Positions 10,012 to 22,152 of a stretch of DNA of 64,000 nucleotides are shown here, one piece after another. The notes below the pieces were generated by a model. The model saw only the letters and a program-made list of their open reading frames with translations, did not search any database and had not been told where the DNA came from. Numbering within the stretch: position 1 is the first letter of the stretch; each line of letters starts with the position of its first letter. Position numbers and translations under genes: made by a program. The DNA lies in assembly GCA_033064195.1 (NCBI GenBank), contig JARBJD010000325.1, positions 1 through 64,000 on the forward strand, written 5' to 3'. The DNA is from Blattamonas nauphoetae. Lineage: Eukaryota > Preaxostyla > Oxymonadida.

Positions 10012-13000
10012 ATGGAAATGAACCTGCACTCACCTGTTCGCGACAACTGTCTTCCGTTTAAGATTCTGGAAGACACGGAAGCTGAGGAGAGACAAAGAAC
10101 TGATGGGTTGAACGAGCTTTCGAAGGAGAAGCGAGTCGGAGTCCTTGGAGTGATTCTAGGAGTGATGAAAGAGCCGATGTTCGTCCTCCTTTTGTGCTGT
10201 CTGGTTTTATATTTGATTTTGGGCGAGTGGACAGACGGTGTGTCTTTTGGTCTGAACTCTTCATCTCTTCCCCTGTCATTCCTCGTTTGTCTCGTTTCGT
10301 GATCTTCAGGCGTCCTTCTCCTGCTTTTCATTGTGGGGGTCATTTCGCTCACAATTATGCAGGAATATCGCACAGAACACGCTCTTTCCTCTCTCCGCTC
10401 GCTCACCACTCCCACCACTCGCATCATTTGCCCAGCATCTTCCCAGCGAGCATCATCTCTCCTTCCTCTTCCTCCAAACATCAATTCTTCTCTTCAATCA
10501 TCTCCCACACTCTCCCCTCTTCTGTCTCGCCCTCTCCGGATGGCAGAAGTTCCATCGAAAGTCATTGTTTCTGGCGACATTGCAGTGGTTCGTTGTGGAG
10601 ACGTTGTTTCAGCTGACGGCGTCCTTCTTGTGAGCCTGTGCGTGTCTGTCGACGAGTCCATTCTCACCGGCGAGTCTCAGAGCGTTCCCAAAACGAGGGC
10701 AGACGTTCAACAAGGAAGTGAATGGAACAATCGACTCCGAACTTGGATTCTGCCTTCCTCATCCCCATCTGCGACATCATCAAATCCCTCACACAGCAGT
10801 AATAACGACGAGAAACCCGAGGAAGGAAAAGAAGGACTTCCTGAACCAGGCGATGCTGCGAGTGCGAGTTGTGTGTATGCGGGCACGACTGTGACGAGAG
10901 GGGAGGGATTGATGATTGTGACACACACCGGCACGCGCTCACATTTGGGCGAGATGAGCAAATCGGAAGGGAAGAAGAAGAGAGGTGTGTTCAGGTTCTT
11001 GTCCCCTCATTCCTTTCTTCTCTTTGGGTAGAATTGACGCCGCTGGAGAGGACGATGAGGCTGCTCGTTGTTGGCATGTTTATTGTTGGGGTTCTGCTGA
11101 GTGCGAGTGTGTTCATTGTTTTGGTGGTCACTCGGAGCGGATTTGACGCAGACACGAAATGGACAAAGTATGGAACTCTCATCTTTCTCATTCGACGTCC
11201 CCCTTCAGAATCGTTCTGGCAGCCGCTCTCGCTGCCCTCTCCCTTCTGATGACTCTTCTCCCCGAAGAGTTCCCTGTTGTCCACTCCGTCTTCCTCTCAC
11301 TCGGTGCGTGGCGACTCAGTCGAAAGCCGTTTGCTGTTCCTCTTCGTTCTCATTCTCATTTCTTGCCTGTTATTGTCATCTCGACCTTTCAACTTTTTTC
11401 GGATTCATCTCGCGCAGAGTGAACATTCTCACGCGAGATCGGAAGATGTTGGAGTGGCTGGGGTGTGTGTCTGTGTTGTGTTTGGACAAGACAGGAACAC
11501 TCACCCACAACGAAATGCAACTGAACACGCTCTACGCTGCGAGAGAACGATCCGGGCTTGACAACAAGAGTGACACACGCAAGGAGACAAGAGAGATCGA
11601 ATCGATCAACAACGACGGCGACAGCGAGATTGATGGAATGTGCGAACAAGCGGAAAACACTCTGGCCAGGTCACCACTCGACGACATCGATGGATCGAAG
11701 AAACATCACTCCAAGCTGTGTCTCTCGCAGGAGGGAGACGAAAGCGACAGCGAACAATTTGGGAGGATGTGTGCATTCGGGGAGGAGAAGACGAGAGGGA
11801 TGAAAGGCGATGTGAACGATCTGCTGTCGTCTGCTGTTCGAGCATGCCCTCCGAACCCCTTCGATCCACTCGACCGAGCCATTCACTCCGCGTTTACTCG
11901 TCTCTCAGACACTCCCACACAGTTCGAGCAACCATCCACGACATCGTCTCTGACTGATGAGAGCAGCCTGCTGAGCATGTCAGACGGGGAATGGAGAGAG
12001 ATTCTTGCGAAACAGTTCTCGCCTGTTGAGTCGATGCTGATTGGCCAGATTTGGGTTTGTGAAAGGACCGTGTCGTCGTCTTCTGAATCGCTGCAGCAAC
12101 ATCCAGCTGGTGAAATGGATCGGAAAGTGGTTGTGGCTGTGAAGGGAGCGATGGAGTCTGTGTGTTGTGTGTGCGAAATGAGTCGAGAAGAGAAGGACGC
12201 TGCTCTGAAAGCAGTTCGAGAGATGGGAAAGGACGGGCAGCGAGTGATCGGAATCGCTGAACGAGAATTCCCGCTCACGTTCGGCCATTCGTTCTCACTC
12301 TCCAACTCCGAACTCGTTCTGCCTCTCCCATCACACACTCCGCTTGTTGATCTTGCATCTCACATCTGCGAACTCAACTTCGCGATTGCTGGACATTCCG
12401 ACAGCACCTCGCCAGCTCCTGTCGTCATCCCGCTGCTGACATTTCGCGGAGCTCTCGCGTTTTCCGATCCGGTCAGGCCGAATGTGGGTGAGACGTTGGA
12501 CTCGCTGAGAGAGAGGGGTGTGAGACAGATTCTGCTGACTGGAGATGCTGTGGATACGGCGAAGCACGGTTTGTTCATCTTTTTTCTTTCCTTTTCCCAT
12601 CGTGTTGTTCTTCTTCTCTTTCCTTTGTAGTGGCTGCTCAGTGTCACATCCCAAGTCAGTCCTGTCGAACTGGAGCCGAACTCGACAAACTCTCCGACGA
12701 CGCCCTCTCCTCCCTCCTCTCCCCATCCTCCGCCCAAAAATGCTCCCTCTTCGCCCGCGTCCAGCCCAGACACAAAGAGCGCGTTGTGCGAGTCCTTCGA
12801 GAACAGGGCGAAGTGGTTCTGATGACAGGCGACGGAGTGAACGATGTGCCTGCTCTTCGAAGTGCCCATCTCGGCGTGTCGTTTGCGAGTGAGCGAGCAA
12901 CAGCCGTGGCTCGTTCGACAGCTGGGCTTCTTCTGATGGATGGAGTGGAGTCGATTGGGAAGGCGGTGTCGGTGGGATGTCGGATGAGAACGAACATGCG

Positions 13001-13649
13001 ACACGCTGTTGTCTTCATCATTTCTGTGCATCTTCCGTTTGCGATCCTTCTCCTCGTCCCTCCCCTGTGTGGCTGGCCCCGTTTCATCCGCCCTTCCCAT
13101 CTCGTCCTCAACGAGCTCGTCATCGACCCAGCGTGCTCGATCGTGTTTGAGATGGAAGGTCATTTCGGAAAGAGGAAACATGAGAGACTGGACAGGGCTC
13201 GTGTGACGACGAAGAAGACGCTTCTCACCCGCTGGGATTGGACGAGGGCAGTTGTGCTGGGTGTGGTGGCGTCAGCAGCGTGTCTGGCTTTGCCCACTCT
13301 TCATTTCTTCCTCAACAGGAGTCCAATTGTGGACGAGCAGTTCCTCTGCACTCTCACCTTCGTCTGTCTCGTCACAACGAACATCTCGCTTGTTCTCACC
13401 AACCGAAGCAGCACTGCCTCCATCCTGTCCTTCCTCTCCCCCTCGTCGCCCTTCAATCCAGCGTGCCTCGTGTTGTGTGTGGTGTCTGCAGCGATTCTGC
13501 TGTGTTGTGTGTATTGCCCTCCATTTCGGATTCTCTGTGACACAACTCGCCTCCCTTGCCTCAGTTTCTTACAGGCGGCTGGGGTTGGGTGTTCGTGCCT
13601 CGTTGTGGATGAGTTGATGAAACTGACTCGATGGGCTGTGAGAAGATGA
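10012..13649 (+). CDS. P-type cation-transporting ATPase (P2-like), six exons
   Basis: Predicted exons are 10012-10237, 10310-10984, 11032-11167, 11209-11328, 11418-12568 and 12631-13649. All joins keep frame and give 1,108 residues. Landmarks in order: TM hairpin (~50-95); actuator loop with LTGES (~195); TM pair with LLPEEFPVV (~340-370); phosphorylation Asp in CLDKTGTLT (~409); nucleotide-binding domain with VKGAMES; LTGDAVDTAK; TGDGVNDVPALR (~835); and C-terminal membrane helices with ELVIDPACSIVFE (~934). It would pump a cation (Ca2+, Na+ or H+) across a membrane using ATP. PEEFP in TM4 and the IDPACSIVFE signature resemble bacterial P2-type ATPases more than the PEGLP of eukaryotic SERCA/PMCA, so bacterial ancestry is plausible. 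The introns show it is now a nuclear gene. Low-complexity Ser/Glu inserts interrupt the actuator and nucleotide domains. Confidence 0.9.
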
Positions 13650-13772
13650 TTTTTATTTTAATGTCTTTTTTTCCTCTGAAAGAGATTGGATCTTTTTCAT
13701 TTCATTCGGATCGAAATCTACCTGTCCAATTTTGCTGAGCGATCTAACCCTTAGTTTGAACATTGACATCGA

Positions 13773-15434
13773 ATGCTCCTCTCTCTCTTCGCTGTTTTTG
13801 CACATATCCATTCAGCAAGCATCGACCTTCAGGATGTGATAAAGGAGTATGCGGATGACGTTACAACAATCAATTTGCTGGATGGAAGTTACTTTGCTCG
13901 TGGTCTTCACTTAGCCAACCGAGACTTGACCTTTCTCGGCCGTGAAGAGACTGTGTCGTTGGATCTTCATGAATGCGATGTTCCAGCATTTTTTCTGGAG
14001 AATTCGTCGCTAACTTTGGTGACATTCATCGTCCAACCATCACCAAAAGCAGCCATCGCGCAAGCCCAACAAGACTCGATTCTTAATTTTACCAGCTGCG
14101 AATTTAAGACCGTCGAGTTTTCCAAGCCGATCCTCTGCGGAACCAGAAGTAAACTGATCATGAATGGCACGTTTGTGAGCGACGGCGTTTTCTTTTCGTC
14201 ACTTATCGAAGGACCCGCCGACACCGCCGACCCTCATCTGGCGCTTGTGGTGGACAACTCTGGTTTTTCCAATCTCGAGAACAAAGCCCAGAAGCCAGTT
14301 CTCGCTGGTCAAGACGTCCAGAATGTGATCATCTTCAACTCCACTTTCAAACGCCTTCTCTGCCAAGAAGATGGCGAACTTCCCACAAAACCAGTTGAAG
14401 GAGTTGCCAATCGATCTGTCGTCATTACGGCCTCAACCGTCGAATATGTGGCAGGCGCTCTTGGAGGAGGGCTCGTCTATGGACTGCAAGCATCATTCTT
14501 AAGTTTGACGAATGTTCGGTGGATTTGGGGTAGTAATGCACCTCGTTTCTGGGACAACGTTGTGTTTAGCAAGTCCATCGAAGTCAAGATCGATTCATGC
14601 AATTTTAGCTTTTCTGGCACTGCATCTCCATACCTGCAGAACGGAGGATTTCTCTATCTTCCCCACGACACTGTGAACGTGACAATATCCAACTCAACTA
14701 TTTTTCACCCGACGACTCCCAACGGACATGGTGGATTCATCTACACAACGGGCCGATCCACCATCACTGTAGAACAATGTCGTATTGACAACGCTGAAGC
14801 AGGCAAATCAGGAGCATTCATATATGCAGGAAAGGGTGTTGATGCAGTTACGCTCGTCGAAGTTACTTTCGCATTATCAGGAGCACAGGAAGGAGGCGGA
14901 TTGATCAACCTGGACGGTGTGAAATCGTTCCAAGCCAGATCCGTCATTTTCTCAGCTTGCCATGTTCAGAAAGAAGGCGGATTGGTGTACTTCAACAGGT
15001 CAGACAATCCCTCCATCAACTTCGACAATTGCATCTTCGTTCAGAACCTTCAGGATCCTAAGAAGAGATACGACGTCGTGATTCATTACAGAACTGAATC
15101 GAAATACAACGTGAAGAGGAAGAACTTCAAAAACTGTACCAGCACCAGTCGAGATCGTGTGCATATTCTCCCAGACGATCGTCGCGCTGACTGGACAAAC
15201 TCACGCCAAACAACGATCGCATCCACCGTCGCTGGCGTTATCATCGGTGTTTGCGTGATTATTGCCGTTGCCTTCGTCCTTACTTTTGTCAGTTGTTACT
15301 GTGGATGGTGTGACGCTAGTGGCTGTGGAAGGAAGAAGACAGGCGCTTACCAACACGTGGAATCTCAAGCAATAGCCACTTCCGGTCATACTCAACCATA
15401 TTCGGACAGGCATATGAGTCTATATCAAAAGTAA
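13773..15434 (+). CDS. type I membrane protein with right-handed beta-helix ectodomain
   Basis: An intact 553-codon frame. The N-terminus is a signal peptide (MLLSLFAVFAHIHSAS). Residues ~25-470 are short beta-strand repeats with Asn/Thr/Ser ladders and N-glycosylation sites (ENSSLTLV, VTISNSTIF, GGFIYTTG), typical of pectin-lyase-like parallel beta-helices. One transmembrane helix (IIGVCVIIAVAFVLTFV, ~481-507) follows, then a Cys-containing cytoplasmic tail of about 45 residues with Tyr residues. No enzyme active site is evident, so it is more likely an adhesin or surface receptor than a carbohydrate lyase. It lies 124 bp downstream of the ATPase gene on the same strand. Unlike the larger relatives in this window it lacks a kinase-like tail. 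Confidence 0.8.
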   Translation: MLLSLFAVFAHIHSASIDLQDVIKEYADDVTTINLLDGSYFARGLHLANRDLTFLGREETVSLDLHECDVPAFFLENSSLTLVTFIVQPSPKAAIAQAQQDSILNFTSCEFKTVEFSKPILCGTRSKLIMNGTFVSDGVFFSSLIEGPADTADPHLALVVDNSGFSNLENKAQKPVLAGQDVQNVIIFNSTFKRLLCQEDGELPTKPVEGVANRSVVITASTVEYVAGALGGGLVYGLQASFLSLTNVRWIWGSNAPRFWDNVVFSKSIEVKIDSCNFSFSGTASPYLQNGGFLYLPHDTVNVTISNSTIFHPTTPNGHGGFIYTTGRSTITVEQCRIDNAEAGKSGAFIYAGKGVDAVTLVEVTFALSGAQEGGGLINLDGVKSFQARSVIFSACHVQKEGGLVYFNRSDNPSINFDNCIFVQNLQDPKKRYDVVIHYRTESKYNVKRKNFKNCTSTSRDRVHILPDDRRADWTNSRQTTIASTVAGVIIGVCVIIAVAFVLTFVSCYCGWCDASGCGRKKTGAYQHVESQAIATSGHTQPYSDRHMSLYQK

Positions 15435-16111
15435 ACGGTGCATGATTTCCACCATTTTTTTCCTTCTTTTCATTGAGGTACTATTGTTCAGATCTTGGAA
15501 TATCACTATTGACTTGACAAACTTATCTTTTTTCTCCAAAATCAAAAGGAATCAATTTACATCCAGGATCCAATGGCCATAATTTAGCAAAAAAATCAGA
15601 GTCAATGAATGTTGAATCGTGCGGCAGGAAAAAGTATTGGTTGGAGAAATAGTGAAAATGAGATGAGATGTGATCAACGTGAGATGACGAGATGAAAAGT
15701 GAGATGAGAAGTGAATGCAATGTGCAAGCAATGAAGAATGGGTGATCCCGATGTCGAGGAAGAAGCATTTCATCCACGAAGTGCGGCCAGCACAGTTGCA
15801 TCAGAAATGAAGGCAAGAAGAAAGGGGGCGTTACGGTGGGAAAGCCTGTCCAGTGAAGCGGGAATAGTGTGACTGGATGCGCCAAAAGATGAATGGTTGG
15901 TGTGTGAGAGTGGCTGAATGAAGAAGTGTCTCGTGACAAACGGCAAGATGAGACAATGAAGAAGAAAGGAAGAGTCCAATGTTGCCTGAGTGTGAGATGA
16001 GAAGAAAGAGGAGACAACATGGAGTGGAAGTGAGAATGAACGATCAGTCTTGTGCGATGACGTGAGATTGAAAATGTGGCGTGAGATTGAAAATGTGGTG
16101 TGATGGATGAT
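15435..16111. repeat. intergenic DNA with GAGATGA-type simple repeats
   Basis: Convergent intergenic stretch between the stop codons of two beta-helix genes. From about 15,650 to 16,100 it is rich in GAGATGA/GTGAGATG motifs, including a tandem copy of CGTGAGATTGAAAATGTGG at about 16,061-16,098. The long open frames seen here arise from this biased composition. Confidence 0.6.
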
Positions 16112-18375
16112 TTACAGCTTCGACTCTATTTTGTTGTGTTGCTTGCCCAGAGTTGGGTCAGACACAGATGGCGAGAAACATTTGAAGAGTCTATCTTTCA
16201 CCTTCTGCAAAGTCGGTCTGCTTTTCGGTTCGAGTTGCATGCAATCCTCGATCAACTCCCGCAGCGCTTGGTTCTCGATTGCGTCCATCTTCAGACCAAC
16301 ACCCAACACGATCTGACGGTGAGCGTTGAGGCCATCGTGTTCACGACACGGCACCTGCCCTGTCTCGATTTCCCACAAAAGCAGGCCGAGCCGAAAAACC
16401 AGTCCAGCTTCTTTGTTGTTTGTCGATTTCTGTTCAGACTCGTTTTTCTGCTCGCTTTCTTCGGGTGGATTCCATCGCTGAGCATCTCCTCCATTTGGGT
16501 TCTTCGCTTTGTCGTCGAGTGATTGAGTCTTTCTCTGATCATCGACGAGCTTGAAATGGACGTCGTTTTCATTGCTCAAGATCACCCAGTGTGGGTTCAG
16601 ACTCTGCAAAACTTGTGCTGTCGGCATCGTTTGCATCACACGCAGCATTTGTTCTGTGAGCGATTTTTGAATTTTCTCTGCCTCGACTGGTTGAGGATTC
16701 TGGGCTTCGTGGAGTCGGTGATAGAGAGTCTCTTTCGACGCGATGAACTTCGTTTCGATGATGTCTTTCTTGTGGACGTCGCTGGAGATGCAAATAACTT
16801 CAACACATTCCTCGCTTCCTGAGGAAGGGACGCTGAATGTGGACGCACTGTTCGTTGTTTCTCCTTTGTGCTGATTCACAGCAATGATGTTGTTGGTTTC
16901 ACTCATGTTCACGTCCTGATCTTCCACTTTGATCATGTACTCGTCGTTCTCTTGTCCTTCTGTCATTTCTGTCTTTTCCTCCTGTTTTGACTGTCGTTTT
17001 CGTCGCCACACGAGCAAGATGACGAGGAGGAGGATGAGCAGCAGCACAACACTGCCGACAACTGGAAGGATCCATGAAAGTGCCTTTCCGAGCGGAGTCT
17101 GGCTGAATTTCGGTCTCGTTGGCTCAGGATCGTCGATGTGCGCAGCCGAGAATGTGAACCAGTCTGTCGTTCGCAGATTCCTCCCAAACTTCAGTCGGCA
17201 TCGCAGTTCGTGTTTCTGATCCAACGCGGCGATCTCTTCTTGTTCGATGACGAGTGTCACATTCGTGTCAGACGATGTGTGATTCAGTTCGAATTCGATT
17301 GCTTTGTATTCCATGTTGCTTTCCGATTTGTGTTCGAACACTTCCAAGAACAACCCACACGGAATCAGTCGAGATCCAACGATCCTCACTTTGTACTGTT
17401 GAGTGGCTGTATCAACCACACTCTTCGACTGTTCCTTGTCCAGCTGAGGAACGAACAGAGGCGAGTCGGGGTGGGCCGCATCCCCCTTCATCATACACCC
17501 GTCCATCGACGCCCACAGCGGCAATCCGTTCGACCCATCTCCTCCACTCAGACTCCCAATCGTGATCGTCCCGTCATCCGAGCAGTGCATGTTGCGACGA
17601 GATGACGGAAACGAGGACGACGAGGCACAGTTCGAATCGAACGACGATGTTCGGATTTCAAGAGATCCATTCTTCACGTTGATCGCTCCTTGATTCAGCT
17701 GGAACAATCGAGTGTTCGTGATGTGCGTGTCGCAGTCGTTGAGTTGGAGAGCTCCCGACGACCAGCTGCAAACACTGTCTGAATCTTCATTCATCGCCAT
17801 TCCAGTGGCTGGCCCAGCGAACAGTCCTTCGTGAAGCACAATCTCAGAGTTCGTTCCATGAATCAGAACAAACGACTGCGAGACCGAGACGATGTGCACA
17901 TCCACGTTCTTCAGCTCGAGAAAGGCAGAGTCCACAACAATCATCCCCAACTCGCCTCCACTCAGATCAGCCGAGGTGATGTGCAGTTTCGGTTCAAGCA
18001 AGCTCCCATTCGACACAATCACACACATTCCTTCCGTCACAGCAATTGGCGAGTCCAGTGTCGTGCAGTTCACGATCAGGAGTGTCGCTTGAGCAAACCC
18101 AATTCCGTTCACAATTCGCCACACTTCGTCCATCGTTTGGCATCTTTCTCCATCATCCCCACAGAAGTCACCCCCAACACCTGACTCGTCCACGTGGAAC
18201 ACGGGCTGGGTCGGCTTGGCTCCTGTCGTGAGAGTGTTCACTGCGAAATCGACGAGCTGAGAGGAGTCTCCAATCTCCTGCATTCTGGAGATCGTGTGTG
18301 TTGTCCCGTATTGCAGACCAGTCTCCCAACCAATGCGGATGGGGGTTGTTGAGCTGCAAGTGTTGCTTGACGATG
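16112..18375 (-). CDS. C-terminal part of beta-helix receptor A: TM helix and pseudokinase
   Basis: This is the downstream piece of a gene whose 5' part lies at 18,905-21,979 beyond a 521 bp transposon. It contains an Ig-like repeat end (LQYGTTHTISRM) and a Cys motif linker. Beta-helix turns follow (LQLNDCDTHITNTRLFQL), then one TM helix (VVLLLILLLVILLVW, ~17,010-17,090). The basic/acidic cytoplasmic region ends in a degenerate kinase C-lobe: LGLLLWEIETGQVPC (helix F region) and EPKSRPTL (conserved Arg before the last helix). The VAIK Lys, HRD and DFG motifs are missing, and APE is replaced by NPPEE, so catalysis is not expected. It ends at a TAA at 16,112. Probable role: surface recognition coupled to an intracellular scaffold. 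Confidence 0.75.
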
Positions 18376-18383
18376 AGCATTCC

Positions 18384-18904
18384 CAGGCATCTGAGTAGTC
18401 CCATCAAAATAGGTAAAACTGGGATCAATTGATGTCAGTGCCTAAATTTGGACTGAGATCAAATTTCAACTCTTTTCCTTTGAGATTTTCTCATTATCAC
18501 TTCATTAATCATGTTCAATTCACTTCTTGTTTTCACATAATGCTCTTCAATATTTCAGACAGCTCTTATTTCCCAAAAACACGCACGATCACAATCACCA
18601 ACACTTCTTTTTTCGATGTATTCCCTTCATTGACTTTAGTCAGTGAGAAAAAACCATCAAAGAAGACATAATAACGCATTATCGACTTGGTTTTATAATT
18701 ATTGTTGTAGAACAAACTGAAACAGCAGCACCCAAAGTTTGCATTTTCATGATCTATGAAGTGACCATTTTCCTTTTTACTTTTTTTTCCATTCAAATAT
18801 CATATATAAGAAGACTTTTTTGAAATGAAAGAAACGAAATGGTATTGTAGGTATTTAGTGGGATCAGATCCGACTGGGATCACTGGGATCAAATCAGAAG
18901 CCTG
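18384..18904. mobile_element. 521 bp hAT-like MITE inside receptor gene A
   Basis: The insert is flanked by an exact 8 bp target duplication, AGCATTCC (18,376-18,383 and 18,905-18,912). The ends are imperfect inverted repeats: CAGGCATCTGAG on the left, and the reverse complement of the right end begins CAGGCTTCTGAT. An 8 bp duplication plus CAGG-type ends is the mark of hAT elements. There is no coding capacity, so it is non-autonomous. Removing the element and one duplication joins the two flanking reading frames without a shift. Confidence 0.9.
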
Positions 18905-21900
18905 AGCATTCCACTTCCACTTCGATGTCGTCTGTCAGAGTCAGCTTGTATTTTGAGTTGTGGATTGGACCTTCCACTTCAACATTCAAAGTCAGTCCTG
19001 TTTGAATGGTGTTCGAGAATGTGGGGTGAATAGCTGTCACTCGGACATTCGAAGGAACTTTGAAGGCGACGTCATCGTTCAGCAGCAATTCTGTTCCGTT
19101 CGACACTGAAGCGATTGAATACGTCTCACCGAAAACAAGAGAATTGAGTGAGGCTGTCGCAGCGACGTTGAAAAGTGCTGAGAACGAGGTGGCTGACAAA
19201 CGAGTGGCGGAGACGAAGACCGAAGGATCTTGACCAGTGATGGTGACTTTGCTGATTGACGAAGGAAGGGCTCGGGCTTGGAATGTCACTTCGACTTTAT
19301 TCAGCAGACGTTCAATGCGGTTGAAATGACCTTTTCGATGCGAGCTGATTCAGTCGGAACAGCAATTTTCAGATTCGGGGTGAGGGTTGGGTGATTGTTG
19401 CCCGAACATGCGAATGCTGCGATTGTGTATGTCTTCCCGAAAGCCAATTCGATCGTCTCGCTTCCATCCATCGAGTAAACAACTGCTGTCGCCTCACCAT
19501 TCATACCATCCGCATCGAACACAGCGGTCAGGGTTGATGTGGCTGATCCATCAGACACGGTCAGAGTGTACGGACTCGCAATCAGCTTCTCCCCAACCAG
19601 TTTAATCGTCACCACGTCTTTCTGAGTGTCCGAAAATGCGATCGCTCCCACACTCGTCAACGAGGGACGGCTCGGAGTCGTGAAGAAGAGGCGAGGAGGA
19701 TCGAGGATGAGAGACTCGCCAGTGCTGATTTCGATCACTTCGTCAATCTCATATCTCGTCTCGAAATCCAGAATCCCATCCGAACCCTGCAGTTTCACTC
19801 CAGCTTTCGTCGAGAAGATGTTCCCTCCAGATCCACTGCTCACAAAATCAACAACCATCCAGAACTCCGATTTGCCTTTCACTGACACTTTGTACGATCC
19901 AGTTCCCAGCGTTCGCGCTTTCAGAGACAAGAAAGCGTCGAACTCCCAGTTTCCGCCCTCGCAGGTCGCTCGCACAATTCGCGGCGGATTTGGTGTGGCG
20001 AGGACAGCATTGTTCGTGTCGACGATCGATTCCTTCCATCCAAAAGCGACGAGCGAATAGTTTGCTTCGTATTGCAGAAGTTCCCATTCTCCAAAAGAGA
20101 GCTCGCATTCCAGCGATGTTGAATCTGAAGAGAAGTCGAACGAGATCATTCTGTTGATGGAAGGAGGAGAGTCGTCGTTCGGTTTTTCGTACGCGTTGGT
20201 GTCATCGATGAGCATCAGAACAGTTCCGTCGATCGGCTGATCAACTTCAAGTGACGCTTTTGCTGTTCGGCTATCCAAGCTCGCAACGCAGCTCACTGAC
20301 GAGACAATCAAAGAATTCGGCGCAGCAACCAAATTTGGTGTGATCGAGCCAGTGCAATTGAAGAAATAGACCACAATCGTTTCCTGATCGGTGTCGCAAT
20401 CCGTGATCGACGAAGCGTCCATCGATGCTTTTACGAAATTCTTGAAATAAAGATCGTGTCCGTGATCGAGTGTTGTTGCAGAGTTGTCCCTGAAACGCAG
20501 CGAGCGGAATGTGAACTTGCTGTTCTCAGTGTCAATCGCTCCTCCATCCCCAGCTGTCGACGTCTGCTTGCATTTCTGCAGAAGACAGTTCGAGAGCGTC
20601 ACGGGACCAGGACACTTGTTCACATTCAACGCGCCTCCGAACGTAGACGAGGTGAGATTCAAGAACACACAATCCGTCATCGACGTCACATAGCCGTACG
20701 AGATCTGCATCGCCCCAGCCTGATCGCCCGCCACTCCAGACACAAACGAACAGCGCGAAACCGCGATCGAACACGTCGACGGAGACGGATAGACGAAGAT
20801 GCTCCCAGCCATCCGAGTCGCTGAGCACCCAACGAACGAGCACGCCGTCACGCTCAGCGACGATCCAGCTTGCAGCGAGTCGATTGCTCCTCCTCGGTCA
20901 GCGTGGATGTCGCTGAACGTGCACGTGTCGAACGAAGTGAATGTCGGTGACACTTTTTGGTCGAAGTGCGTCGTCCGGTGTTGGAGATACACGGCGGGAG
21001 GGCCTTCGGTTGGGTCAGCGTCGCTTTCGCATCGAGAGAACGACGAATTCAGACAGCAAACACCACTCCCAAAATTCATGTCCAACAACCCTGTTCCATA
21101 AAGATGGTTCCTGCACTCCGAGATCGACGAACAAATCACTCCTTGAGAGGCCACAGGGAAGCGCTGAGTGTCCCCAATCAAGCGGCGACCACTCGTCACA
21201 TTCGTCAGCGCTGAAGTCGTCAAAGAAACAGATGCTGCCAACATTGATCGCTGGGTGGTGTTTTTGATGAATCCGAAATCGAACAGCGGGCCAGTTGCGA
21301 GAGGCAATGCGGTATTTTTGAACGAGAGTCCACTCCCAATAATCGACAGAGTACCCCTTGTCTGATCGGTATCTCTTCCCAAAATGCTGTTTTTCGACAA
21401 CTCAGTCACAAAACACTTGTCATCGTGTGCCATCGTTCCAACAAGTGGCAGAGATGTCGCGTGCTTCCAGCTCACTTGTGTGTCGACAACTGTCACCATC
21501 GACGTGTCAGCCAGTGTCCATGTTGATAAAAACGGACTGACGTTCGAAGCGGGGCTGATCTCGCTGTTTGAAATCGACAGCGTCGATTGGTGAAGTGTCG
21601 CAACAGAACAGTGCTCTCCATGGCATATCAATCGAAGCGAGGAGAGTTCAACTGTACTGTTTGATATAATCATCATCGATGGGTGGGTTGAGTCGGAGAT
21701 TTCTTGATAATCACCAGCTCCGTTCGAAGTGATTGATGCAGATTGAGTCCCAAGAATCGATATGTTCACCGATCTCATGACAAATCCGAAGAGATGGTAT
21801 TGTCCATGGAGAAGGATTGGGTCGTTTCCGTGCTCCATGTTTGAGATTCGTGCATTTGTCACTTCTTCAAGAAGTGGTTTCAGGTTCAACAAAGTCCCTT

Positions 21901-21979
21901 CAGGGAGTGTTTCAGCATCAACCGTCAAAGGGAAGAGTGAAATAAGGAGGGGGATTGCGAGAAAGAAATGAGTACGCAT
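18905..21979 (-). CDS. N-terminal part of beta-helix receptor A, one frameshift
   Basis: The best start is the ATG at 21,977-21,979, giving a clean signal peptide (MRTHFFLAIPLLISLFPLTV); an in-frame ATG 14 codons upstream would spoil it. About 550 residues of beta-helix follow (GGAIDSLQAGSSLSVTACSF, GDGGAIDTENSKF) with regular Cys and Asn. Then come Ig-like repeats of ~90-100 residues with the signature [FY]G-x-TY-[TS]-[IL] (FGKTYTIAAF, FGETYSIASV). One frameshift near 19,290-19,310, a single missing base by comparison with the paralogous repeat at ~24,390, interrupts the frame (stop at 19,301; reopening at 19,289). The 3' end is cut by the MITE at 18,904 and the gene resumes at 18,375. Full architecture: signal, beta-helix, Ig-like repeats, TM, pseudokinase, about 1,750 residues. 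Confidence 0.75.
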
Positions 21980-22021
21980 TTTGATGGAAAATGTCGATCC
22001 AACAAAAATTGATCGGCTCAT

Positions 22022-22152
22022 TATACGTATTTGTTTTGAGGCAAATTACAGGAATCTCACAGTTGGACGAAAAACACTGTACATTGACTAGAAAAACAAT
22101 GAAAATGAAGATTAAAAAATAAAATATGGTCAGGTAGTCATGAATGGCGAAT
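22022..22152. promoter_or_regulatory. short 5' intergenic region of receptor gene A
   Basis: Only about 130-170 bp separate the stop codon of gene B (22,153) from the start of gene A, so the promoter and 5' leader of gene A must be here or overlap gene B. The DNA is AT-rich, with no motif I can name. Confidence 0.3.

Noticed and set aside
11606-13181. Long antisense open frames over the P-type ATPase
   Set aside because: They are shadow frames of a GC-richer coding exon; the sense strand carries all ATPase motifs.
13773-15434. Pectin or pectate lyase enzyme
   Set aside because: Only the beta-helix fold is indicated; no catalytic Asp/Arg/Lys arrangement is evident, and the TM tail suggests a surface receptor or adhesin.
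15523-16020. 165-codon Ser/His/Leu-rich frame between two genes
   Set aside because: It lies in GAGATGA-type simple repeat DNA downstream of clear stop codons; no protein features.
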